A stretch of 61,534 nucleotides of DNA. Origin: Waddlia chondrophila WSU 86-1044 (GTDB lineage: Bacteria > Chlamydiota > Chlamydiia > Chlamydiales > CAMCWV01). Below the pieces are notes generated by a model. The model was not told the DNA's origin. It saw only the letters and a program-made list of their open reading frames with translations, and did no database searches. A program made the position numbers and the translations under genes. The DNA lies in the NCBI GenBank assembly GCA_945882915.1, contig CAMCWV010000012.1:1-61534 (forward strand), given 5' to 3'. Below, one piece after another: positions 38,010 to 45,916 of the stretch; the first letter of the stretch is position 1; each line of letters begins with the position of its first letter.

Positions 38010-38150
38010 CCATCCTAAACAAGCGCTTGCCCTCACATGAAGGTAGCGTGGGCCGCCTAAGGTCTGGGCTTCAACTCTAAGCCTGTAGCAAACATGCGTT
38101 ATTAACTTAATCTGAATTCCAGACCTTAGGCGGCCCACGTTACCTTCTTC
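38010..38150. repeat. Family B inverted-repeat element
   Basis: Arms AAGGTAGCGTGGGCCGCCTA (then AGGTCTGG) at 38040-38067 and CCAGACCTTAGGCGGCCCAC (then GTTACCTT) at 38119-38146 pair over 28 bp with one mismatch. AACAAGCGCTTGCCCTC precedes. Between recC and recB this makes one long hairpin in the transcript. Confidence 0.88.
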
Positions 38151-38162
38151 ATCCTGTTTTTT

Positions 38163-41100
38163 TCAGGAACCTTCAGCTTTGTCTTTGGAGCACCAGGCGG
38201 TTAGAACGGGGCCAAAAGCCTCTGTTATCGGCGCTGCAAAGTCACTCAGCACACGCTCTGCAGAAGGAAGGGAAGCCCCCTTAAAGAGCCAGGTTAAATA
38301 TTTATTCACAAAGCCCCCCTCACGCTTAACCGGCTCTAGTGCCTTTTGAAGCAGCACTTCTAGTTTGGCTCGATCATTTTTTACAATATCCGGAATCCAT
38401 TTCACGTCAACAGGAACAGCCTCTTTTAAACAAGTTGCATGGTAACGAAGGTAGTTCTTAAAAGAAGACTGAGCTTCATCAAAAAATAGAGGCTTCACAT
38501 CACCCGACTTTGTAAACAACACCTCTCCATTAATCTTTTGCCCCAATAAATTCCGCACCCAAGAAAAGGCAAGCGTCTTTGGCCATACTTTTACGGCAGA
38601 CTCTTCCTTCCCATCTCCATACTCAAGAAGCCCTTGTGAGGCAATATCTGGAAGAGTCCCAACAACAAAAACCTGCCGCCCTTCATCAAGTATCGATACA
38701 GGAGGAATAAGCCATCTTCTTTCACCAATTCTAGTTACCTCGTGGACTCCCTGACGAAGCTCCACAGAAAACTCTTCACCAGCCGTAACACTCATTTTCT
38801 TCAGGTTCTTTTTTAACCTCTCAACCTCATCTGCAAGCTCGTCCCGAGCCACCTTCCCAAGAACCCCTATCGGAATCAACCCTCGAGCCTCAGCAAGCTC
38901 AAGAACGTGATCAAGAGAGTGCCTCAAGGCCTCCTTTCTCAAAAGACCGCTTTCTAAAGAGCTCAGCGCAAACGACTCCTCATCACTATTTTCATAGGAT
39001 TTAATGCCGTCAAGATAAATGCCAAGCGTCTTATTGAAATAGACCTTCAAAGGGTTTTTAGCAGCATCGGAGAGGCTTTTCAAATCAATAACAACTTCTT
39101 CACATGCCTCTGAAGAATTAAAAAATGGAACGTGAACTGAAAACGTTCCAGGAATAAACTCACGCAAAGGCTCTTTCTTAGAGGAGTAAAAAGAAAGAGC
39201 CGCCTGATAATTGAAGTGTGAATAACTAATCACATCCGAAAGGTCGCTTTGGAAATAACGTTTATGAAACGGAGAGGAAGGATGCCTACGAATCACAGCC
39301 TCTCGCAAAGAAGACCTTCCTTCCACACTATAATTCTGATCGACATAATCAAGAAGCTCCTCAACAACAAGAGAAGGAGAAAGTTCCTCGTCGCCGGCTG
39401 AATGGCTCTGATAGCTGACTACGAAACACTCTCTGGTCGAAAGGAGGGCTTCTAAGAAGAGATAGCGGTCGTAATCAACGCTAGAAGGGCAGTAGTCAAC
39501 TCCGACAAGCGTCTCCATGAGGTTCAACGGATGCCTAAGCTTGCGGCGCGGATAAGACTCCTCGTCCATCCCAATTAAACAAATCACTTTTGCGGGGACA
39601 GCTCGCATGGGGAGCATCGAACAAAAACGGACCACCTGCTGACCATTTTCTTCAGCAGAAGAGCCCTCCCCCTCTAATGTCAACTCCAAATGATGGGCAA
39701 TAGAAGAAAATGGAAACAACCCTCCTCCTAGAGAAAGGCTCATTCTTCTAAACAAATGGAGATGATGAACCAGAACTCGCCGCTCATCAAGACTTGCTGA
39801 GTCAGCAACATCTGCCTCAAAATAAGACTCAAATAACGACGTGAGATAAACCGTCCAATCCTCTAAAGAAAGCTGGGAACCATCTTGCAAGCACTTCACA
39901 TCTGCATACAATGACCGAACAAGTACAACTAACTTTCCGAGCGTTTCTGCCTGACTAAACTCCAATCCACGAAAAGGGCGCTGCTCGGCATATCTACTTC
40001 TAGACACCTCTTCTTCAGAAATATCCATTGCTAAGCCAAGCAGAAGGCGATTTAACCCATGCTCCCATGTTGTCGAAGACTCCTTTACAGTAAGACCAGA
40101 AGAGCATCCATCCCGCTTAAGAAGATCCTGGCAACCCTCGGAATTCATTCCCCACCTAATCCCAGATTCCGCAAGCCAAAAACGAATCCACTCCAGCTCA
40201 TCTGAAGAAAGATGATGCTTTCTCTGAAAGGCCAGATGATCAAAAACCCTAAGAAGAGAAGAGACCTCAAAACGGCTTGTTGCAAGCGCCAAAAGACTTA
40301 ACAGCCCCTTTGCAAGAGCGTTTTCCTGGGCAATGGAAAGATCCATAATATGAAATGGCAAAAGGGATCCTTCCTGCCCAAACACCGCCTTAATCACTCC
40401 GGCATAAGGGGCAATATCTGGCCCCATTATAAGAACGTCTCCAGGACAAACAGGGCTCTCATCGTCTTTGTGTGCGTCAATAACCCCTAAAAGAGTTTCG
40501 TAGAGAATTTCGACCTCTCTCATTTTTGAGCTAGCCACATGCACTTGAAAAGAGGCGTCATTATTGGAGAAGTTAAGATTTTCGCTGTGCGCGGGGTTTC
40601 GAAGCAAAAGAATATCTGTCTGAATGGCCTTAAGAAGTGTGAGGGGCCCTGTTTTGGCACAGACCATTTCCTCATCGCACAAGGGCTCGTAGCAAGGAAT
40701 CTCCTTTACATCGACCGGAAGCGCGTAGGACTCAAAGCTTCTTATGTCATACTTATCAACCCACGACATAAGCTCCCTTCCGAGCTTTCCAAAATTAGCA
40801 AGAAGTGGGTTGTGATCACGGAGGTGCTCTTCTAAAGCCCCGAGCTCATCTTGAGCTATCTTTTTCTTCTCCCAAAACGCATGTAAACGGACTTGCTCCC
40901 GTTTTGACAAAGTGTCCGCCCAAAACATCTGACAGGGACTTAGACCGTATAAATAAACAGGAACCAACTTACCGAGTCTCAAGAAAAACGAGCGCTGCGC
41001 CCCAGAAAGATAACTAAGGGCAAAAAGATGAACTTGCAGCTCACCTTCCGACTCATCTTCTGTAATGACTGAATTTAATTGCCTGTATGGGTAAGCCCAA

Positions 41101-41669
41101 GCTCCTGAAGGTCCAAAAAGAGACATCCAAAGAGGTTGCTGCCAATGGGTACAGGCATCAAGAGGGAGCTCTTCCCATTTAGACATAGCCTCCCCAGCAT
41201 AAGCGCCATACTGCATAAAAACGTGGGCGACTTGAACGCAAAAAAGGCTAAGGCGCCCTTGCTTCCAAAAGGAAAGATCTTTCTCTAGCAGCCCCTGAAG
41301 AGGCTTCCATAATTGGCGCTCTTCGTCTGTTAAGGACGCTGCGCTCTCAATAACACCTCTTAGCTTACTTTCAATCGCCAGGGCAAGCTCGGAAAGGCTG
41401 GGGAGCGGACGGGGAGAGCCCTCTTCTTTTTTAGAATCTTCTTTGTTTAGTAATGTGGCAAGGCCTTGATTGAGATAAACAACACGCACGCCCGCAGCAA
41501 TGCCAAGCCGCGCAAGCTGCCACAGCAGCCAAGCGCGCATGGACGGGCTAGGAACGACGATCAGCCGGCGAGCAAAGGGAGAAGTGCCCTCAAGAAACAG
41601 ATTGCTCTTAAGGCTCGTCACAAGCGCTTCTACGCGATTACTTAAAAAAAGAGCAGGAAACTCATTCAT
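38163..41669 (-). CDS. recC: Exodeoxyribonuclease V gamma subunit (RecC)
   Basis: A 1168-aa protein, the Chi-recognition and scaffold subunit of RecBCD with an inactive helicase fold. N-terminal RLIVVPSPSMRAWLLWQLA, then PVYLYGLSPCQMFWADTL and the central VICLIGMDEESYPRRK match RecC family landmarks. The order recC-recB-recD on one strand supports the assignment. The start is at 41669 (MNEFPALFL). It is divergent from the LplT/YgeD-like transporter, as with CT640/CT641 (from memory). Confidence 0.9.
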   Translation of the reverse strand: MNEFPALFLSNRVEALVTSLKSNLFLEGTSPFARRLIVVPSPSMRAWLLWQLARLGIAAGVRVVYLNQGLATLLNKEDSKKEEGSPRPLPSLSELALAIESKLRGVIESAASLTDEERQLWKPLQGLLEKDLSFWKQGRLSLFCVQVAHVFMQYGAYAGEAMSKWEELPLDACTHWQQPLWMSLFGPSGAWAYPYRQLNSVITEDESEGELQVHLFALSYLSGAQRSFFLRLGKLVPVYLYGLSPCQMFWADTLSKREQVRLHAFWEKKKIAQDELGALEEHLRDHNPLLANFGKLGRELMSWVDKYDIRSFESYALPVDVKEIPCYEPLCDEEMVCAKTGPLTLLKAIQTDILLLRNPAHSENLNFSNNDASFQVHVASSKMREVEILYETLLGVIDAHKDDESPVCPGDVLIMGPDIAPYAGVIKAVFGQEGSLLPFHIMDLSIAQENALAKGLLSLLALATSRFEVSSLLRVFDHLAFQRKHHLSSDELEWIRFWLAESGIRWGMNSEGCQDLLKRDGCSSGLTVKESSTTWEHGLNRLLLGLAMDISEEEVSRSRYAEQRPFRGLEFSQAETLGKLVVLVRSLYADVKCLQDGSQLSLEDWTVYLTSLFESYFEADVADSASLDERRVLVHHLHLFRRMSLSLGGGLFPFSSIAHHLELTLEGEGSSAEENGQQVVRFCSMLPMRAVPAKVICLIGMDEESYPRRKLRHPLNLMETLVGVDYCPSSVDYDRYLFLEALLSTRECFVVSYQSHSAGDEELSPSLVVEELLDYVDQNYSVEGRSSLREAVIRRHPSSPFHKRYFQSDLSDVISYSHFNYQAALSFYSSKKEPLREFIPGTFSVHVPFFNSSEACEEVVIDLKSLSDAAKNPLKVYFNKTLGIYLDGIKSYENSDEESFALSSLESGLLRKEALRHSLDHVLELAEARGLIPIGVLGKVARDELADEVERLKKNLKKMSVTAGEEFSVELRQGVHEVTRIGERRWLIPPVSILDEGRQVFVVGTLPDIASQGLLEYGDGKEESAVKVWPKTLAFSWVRNLLGQKINGEVLFTKSGDVKPLFFDEAQSSFKNYLRYHATCLKEAVPVDVKWIPDIVKNDRAKLEVLLQKALEPVKREGGFVNKYLTWLFKGASLPSAERVLSDFAAPITEAFGPVLTAWCSKDKAEGS

Positions 41670-41700
41670 TCTTTTTACTTAATAGTGATAATCTAACGCT

Positions 41701-43335
41701 ATGTCTTCATTAAAACCCGATTCGCTTCATTCCATTACCTATCTTAACGCCACTCAATTTCTTGGTGGAATGAACGATAACACCTTCAAACTACTTATCA
41801 TTTACATGCTTATCGACACCCATGGTGTTAATAGAAGCCCTTTTATTTTATCTTTAGCCGGAGCCATCTTCGTTATCCCTTTTCTACTTTTCTCAACACC
41901 CGCTGGAGTTTTGGCTGACAGGATCAGCAAGTGGCGCATTATCGTAGGGACAAAGGTTATTGAACTTGTTATCGTCCTACTCGCCTTATCTGCTTTCACC
42001 TGGCGCTCGACAGTTTGGGGGTATTCTACGCTTTTTCTACTGGCAACACAAAGTGCGATTTTCGGCCCCTCAAAATATGGAATCATCCCAGAACTTGTCA
42101 GCGCACCGCTCATCCCCAAAGCCAATGGATGGGTCACCTCCTTCACTTATCTCGCCATCATCATTGGGACCTTTTTAGCCTCCTTTCTCGTTGACGTGAC
42201 AGGGAGAAACTATCTATTAAGCGCTAGCGCTTGCGTTGTCCTTGCCGTTGCAGGACTAATCACCAGCCTAAAAATTCCATTTACCCCTGCTATTGCTCAA
42301 CCAGAAAATACTCCCCACCACCCCTTTTTTAAGGATCTGGCCAGAACGTTCCAAAGCGCTTCTAAACAAGAATCGCTTCTGATGGCCATGTTTGGGTCGG
42401 CGTTTTTCTTGTTTGTGGGGGGATTCACCCAACTTAATATTATCCCCTTTGCCATGCAGTCTCTACACCTATCCGATGTCCAAGGGGGCTACCTATTCCT
42501 TATGACCGCTCTTGGGATTGGCGCTGGCTGTGTGATTGCAGGAAAGCTATGCCGCTACCCAAATGAGCTTGCCCTGTCTGCCATGGGAGCCCTTGGGATG
42601 ACACTATCTTTTGTGCTACTCGACACTTACAGCAACTCTCTTGCTATGGCAAGAGTGTTTTCTGCTACCCTCGGCCTGTGCGGAGGGCTCTTTCTTGTTC
42701 CACTAGACGCCTACATTCAAAGCATTAGCCTCCCTCATCTACGAGGAAAAAGCATTTCTATCGCCAACTCCCTAAGTTTCTTGGGCGTTTTACTTGCAGC
42801 TGGCGCGGTATATTTCTTTAATGAGACGCTTGGCCTTCCCGCCTCTAAGGGATTCATGATTATGGGAGGGCTCACCTTAATCGTCACTATCATCATTGCG
42901 CTTATGACGGCAAGGCACCTCTGGCAATTTTGGCTACGCCTATTATGCAAATCCTGCTTTAACGTGATGCCCATAGAAGGGGCTCCAACAGACACAATTT
43001 GGGTCATAAAATCCTGCTCATCATGGGTAAATATTGCTCTACTCATGACAGCTCAAATGAGCCCTTTCTGCATTCTTAAAAGCCCCACAGACGCCCTTCC
43101 AAGATACTTCCCGAAGCTATCACGCTGGCTTGGCCTAGTTACCCCCTCACAAATTAGCGACGCTCTAAAAGCAGAGAAGATCGTTTATGCCAACCAGAAG
43201 ACTTTAGACGTTCTTCTCAATAGCATCGAAGCGCCCCACTCCATTATTGAAGTCACCATCGAAAGACCAGGTCTACACCTGATCATCGCCGCCCTTTTCT
43301 CGTTCAAACGGCTACCGGTCCGAATAAGAAGTTAA
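41701..43335 (+). CDS. MFS transporter (LplT/YgeD-like) with degenerate acyltransferase-like C-terminus
   Basis: A 544-aa protein. Residues 1-405 form a 12-helix MFS transporter of the LplT type, which flips lysophospholipids inward (FLGGMNDNTFKLLIIYM; GILADRISK-like LADRISKWRII; VPLDAYIQSISLP). Residues about 410-544 resemble the PlsC-type acyltransferase domain that follows LplT in Aas-like fusions (IEGAPTDTIWVIKSCSSWVN; LSRWLGLVTPS). Where an active enzyme has HX4D this one has C439 and N444, so both catalytic residues are lost. The gene starts 31 bp from divergent recC. It corresponds to chlamydial ygeD (CT641, from memory). Confidence 0.82.
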   Translation: MSSLKPDSLHSITYLNATQFLGGMNDNTFKLLIIYMLIDTHGVNRSPFILSLAGAIFVIPFLLFSTPAGVLADRISKWRIIVGTKVIELVIVLLALSAFTWRSTVWGYSTLFLLATQSAIFGPSKYGIIPELVSAPLIPKANGWVTSFTYLAIIIGTFLASFLVDVTGRNYLLSASACVVLAVAGLITSLKIPFTPAIAQPENTPHHPFFKDLARTFQSASKQESLLMAMFGSAFFLFVGGFTQLNIIPFAMQSLHLSDVQGGYLFLMTALGIGAGCVIAGKLCRYPNELALSAMGALGMTLSFVLLDTYSNSLAMARVFSATLGLCGGLFLVPLDAYIQSISLPHLRGKSISIANSLSFLGVLLAAGAVYFFNETLGLPASKGFMIMGGLTLIVTIIIALMTARHLWQFWLRLLCKSCFNVMPIEGAPTDTIWVIKSCSSWVNIALLMTAQMSPFCILKSPTDALPRYFPKLSRWLGLVTPSQISDALKAEKIVYANQKTLDVLLNSIEAPHSIIEVTIERPGLHLIIAALFSFKRLPVRIRS

Positions 43336-43367
43336 CCAGCAGTTCCCACTAAATATTTTTCGCGCAG

Positions 43368-43631
43368 ATCGATCTTAATTTTGGGCATGGAGAAAAACGG
43401 CTTCGTACCGTTCTTGCCACATTGATGATGCTGGCTTTTTTGATAGATCAAGTCCAAAAAGCAGCATGCGGCCTATTTCAAAGAGCTTTAGAAAAATGCG
43501 GCTCTCGAAAGGCTCCGTGGGAACGGATGAGGAACTTTTTTGCTGTTAGTCGAATCCCATCTTGGGCAGTTCTGTTTAGAGTGATTGGAACACCCTTTAG
43601 TGGCTTTGAGTTTGGCCTCGACTCTTCGTAG
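43368..43631 (+). pseudogene. Transposase C-terminal fragment
   Basis: In one frame it encodes DLNFGHGEKRLRTVLATLMM, then LAFLIDQVQKAACGLFQRAL and APWERMRNFF, which match the C-terminal end of a common IS transposase family (NFGHGxxHLxxVFAxLMMLAFLIDQ from memory). The catalytic part upstream is absent. The boundary region GCAGTTCCCACTAAATATTT is also present, inverted, at 54310-54375. Confidence 0.65.
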
Positions 43632-43656
43632 CGAATACAGCTCGGCGTAAGGTGTT

Positions 43657-43872
43657 TTGTTTTATAAAGATGTGATGCTTGATTGGGGATATCGCGTTGA
43701 TTTAGTTGTTGAAGGTCAAGTCATTGTGGAAATCAAGTCTGTGACCAGTTTTGGTTCGATTCATGAGTCACAGTTGCTTTCCTATCTAAAGCTATCTGAT
43801 TGTAAAATTGGCCTTCTGATTAATTTTAATGTAAAAATTCTCAAGGACGGCATTCGACGAATGAGGGCTTGA
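43657..43872 (+). pseudogene. Truncated GxxExxY-family protein
   Basis: The 71 codons encode DWGYRVDLVVEGQVIVEIKS, then ESQLLSYLKLSDCKIGLLIN and LKDGIRR. This is the conserved C-terminal two-thirds of GxxExxY proteins (PD-(D/E)XK-like; here D...E-x-K is kept). The N-terminal GxxExxY motif itself is missing and the start is internal. The 3' flank CTCTGTGTTCTCTGTGGTTA is the usual repeat around such genes. Confidence 0.75.
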
Positions 43873-43926
43873 TTATTCTCTGTGAGCTCTGTGTTCTCTG
43901 TGGTTAAAAAAATTACAAGCTTGAGA

Positions 43927-43958
43927 CTAGTGGTCTGTCAATATTGACAAACCACTAG
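43927..43958. repeat. 32-bp near-perfect palindrome
   Basis: CTAGTGGTCTGTCAAT is followed by ATTGACAAACCACTAG. The 16-bp arms have one mismatch. It sits between the GxxExxY remnant and family B and may be a fused pair of IS ends or an operator. Confidence 0.75.
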
Positions 43959-44057
43959 CTAGAACTGTTGTGCTCCGATGAAGGAGGGGTATGTGAACTG
44001 TTACGCGACACAGAGACTTTGAGTCTCCGCAAAAATCAAAAAAGAAAAATTATCCTA

Positions 44058-44205
44058 AACAAGCGTTTGCCCTCTCCAAAAGGCGCCCAGACCTGGACGG
44101 TCTGGGATCTAACCTGCAACCAAGAGAATGTTTGTTGTAGACTCAATCTGGAATCCCAAACCTTAGACGGCTCACGTTACCTTCTGGAGAGGGCAAACGC
44201 TTGTT
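44058..44205. repeat. Family B element with perfect 20-bp terminal inverted repeats
   Basis: Starts AACAAGCGTTTGCCCTCTCC and ends with the exact reverse complement GGAGAGGGCAAACGCTTGTT. Inner arms (AGACCTGGACGGTCTGGGAT... and CCAAACCTTAGACGGCTCAC) are also partly inverted. No ORF is inside, so it is a non-autonomous MITE-like unit. Confidence 0.88.
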
Positions 44206-44273
44206 AAGACTCGACATGTCGAGTCCACTTAACCTTAGCAAGCTACCACTATTGCAGGAGAGGCGTGATGGGC

Positions 44274-44308
44274 AAAAAAAAGAGGAGCCCCCTTGCGAGG
44301 GCCCCTCT
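44274..44308 (-). terminator. Terminator of the outer-membrane protein gene
   Basis: On the minus strand, AGAGGGGCCCTCGCAAGGGG and GGCTCCTCT form a stem around GCAA, followed by TTTTTTT. It lies 27 bp after the stop. Confidence 0.88.
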
Positions 44309-44334
44309 TTTTGAAAAAACTTCTCTAGTCTTAA

Positions 44335-45615
44335 TTAGAAGATGTAGATCAAGCCTAGCTCAACTTGCTTGAAAGAAACCTTTCCACCAATGCTCTCTTT
44401 TGCAGCATTGCTAGACTGATATTTACCTTTCATGTTCAAGTTGTTCGTTAAAGCGAACAGACCAACAACTTCCCATCCTTTGAAGTTCGCATCACCACGC
44501 TTACCTCCATCATAAAGATTTTTTTTGTTAACGTTGCCACGGCCGATGCCTGCTACGTCAAAGTCAGGCACTGCTTGAGCGCCGAGGTATTGGTAGTTTA
44601 CATCAAGTGCCCAGTCGTTGGCTTTCTCGATGCCTCCTAATCCAAGACCAAAGCTCCAGCCTGTGTTAGCTTTTAAAGAATTAGTCGCCGCACTCTTCTT
44701 AGCAGCTGTGTTGATGAGCCATGAACCGTAGATTCTGCTAGGTATTCCGAGCATTTCTGGGTTAAAATCATATCCAGTAACGATTTGAGATACTGTGAAC
44801 TCATATTGCTGGTTGTTCTTAACAGCAGCTATAGTAGGAGGACCCTTTGATGTAACATCGCCAGTTACTCCACGCTTTAACCAGTTGATTAAAGAATACT
44901 GAGCATAGAGCCCTGTGTCCATGATGTGTTCCATGCCAACTTCGCCAATCCAACCAAAATGGCTGACATTGCTGTTAATAATGAAAGCCCCACCGTGAAC
45001 AAAGAGGTCGCCAGCGCCTTCAAAAGAAGTGTTGTAGCCAAGAAGAATCCCGTCAAATACGCCATCAAACTGCAGTGTTGACTCGAAAATGTTACCCATT
45101 TTTTCACGGCCGAGCTCGAAGTAAAGACGCTCTGTCCCTTCTTCAAGAATGTTAAAACCAACCAATGCTCTTTCGAGTTTTATATCTCCGTGAGAGCCGC
45201 TGAAAACTCCCCCTTGGTTTTCGAAGCCGAGTTTGCTGGACATGTAAGCGCCATCTGCTCTGTAATCAAACATGAGATGGAGATCAACGGCAAACAGCTG
45301 AGTAGGAGCAATTCCACCAGCATACTTACTGTTCCCAGGAGAAGGTATAGTGGTAGAGCCTGACCCTCTTTGCTTTGCGCCGTTGATTTTTTCAACAATT
45401 TTTTTATAGCTAAGACGTGTATCACCACCGATATCAAAGTTTGCGATTTTCTCTTTTAGACATTTGCCTTCTTTGTCTCTGATCAGCTGAGTTAGAGCCT
45501 TCGTATCTCTATCATCAGGTGAGAAAAGATTCTGATTATAATCAGCACCGGCATATGCTACTGTCGACGACGCTACAAGAGCGACAGCCAACAAGAGACC
45601 TTTAAAGAGCTTCAT
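44335..45615 (-). CDS. Outer-membrane beta-barrel (porin-like) protein
   Basis: A 426-aa exported protein. MKLFKGLLLAVALVASS...AYA is a signal peptide with a likely cleavage after AYA (residue 22). The mature part alternates polar and aromatic residues, is Gly/Asn-rich, and ends GLIYIF with the terminal Phe required by BAM. Only two or three Cys are present, unlike the cysteine-rich MOMP of Chlamydiaceae, so it is closer to the porin-like families of environmental chlamydiae. I start at ATG 45615, preceded by GGAGAG, not the ATG at 45627. A strong promoter and a long leader lie upstream. Confidence 0.8.
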   Translation of the reverse strand: MKLFKGLLLAVALVASSTVAYAGADYNQNLFSPDDRDTKALTQLIRDKEGKCLKEKIANFDIGGDTRLSYKKIVEKINGAKQRGSGSTTIPSPGNSKYAGGIAPTQLFAVDLHLMFDYRADGAYMSSKLGFENQGGVFSGSHGDIKLERALVGFNILEEGTERLYFELGREKMGNIFESTLQFDGVFDGILLGYNTSFEGAGDLFVHGGAFIINSNVSHFGWIGEVGMEHIMDTGLYAQYSLINWLKRGVTGDVTSKGPPTIAAVKNNQQYEFTVSQIVTGYDFNPEMLGIPSRIYGSWLINTAAKKSAATNSLKANTGWSFGLGLGGIEKANDWALDVNYQYLGAQAVPDFDVAGIGRGNVNKKNLYDGGKRGDANFKGWEVVGLFALTNNLNMKGKYQSSNAAKESIGGKVSFKQVELGLIYIF

Positions 45616-45708
45616 AGTTCTCTCCATGTTTTGTTTGTTGTTAATAATTGTATACGATCAATAATTCTATGGTCCCTCTAAGGCAACCGCGCGCTTTATG
45701 AAAAAAAC

Positions 45709-45732
45709 TGTCGACAAAAAATACCGTCGACA
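45709..45732. promoter_or_regulatory. Inverted repeat in the leader of the outer-membrane protein gene
   Basis: TGTCGAC and GTCGACA are perfect 7-bp arms separated by 10 nt, between the promoter and the start codon. It may be an operator or an mRNA hairpin that tunes expression. Confidence 0.5.
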
Positions 45733-45779
45733 TCGGCGCAGCGAGCAACCTAAAAGGGATTCTTAACCAGATGTGGCAA

Positions 45780-45808
45780 TATATACAATTGCTCTATTTT
45801 TTTGTAAA
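45780..45808 (-). promoter_or_regulatory. Promoter of the outer-membrane protein gene
   Basis: On the minus strand, TTTACA (45808-45803) and TATATA (45785-45780) with a 17-nt spacer form a near-consensus sigma-66 promoter. The start codon is 165 nt downstream, giving a long 5' leader. Confidence 0.65.
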
Positions 45809-45916
45809 CACCCGTTTTTAAAGATGGCCTAGTTTTCTTTTATTGCGGATAGTTTTGCAAATGATTCTCTTTTTCGTCAATGCTGTTCAGAAGCTTATTT
45901 AGAGACACCCACTGAT

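Larger units (their letters stand above)
43336..44273. other. Mobile-element graveyard between the transporter and the outer-membrane protein gene
   Basis: Holds a transposase C-terminal fragment (43368-43631), a truncated GxxExxY gene (43657-43872), a GxxExxY flank sequence (43869-43912), a 32-bp palindrome (43927-43958), a GGGTATGTGAACTGTTACG match (43988-44006) to 32408-32426, and a complete family B element (44058-44205). Confidence 0.7.
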
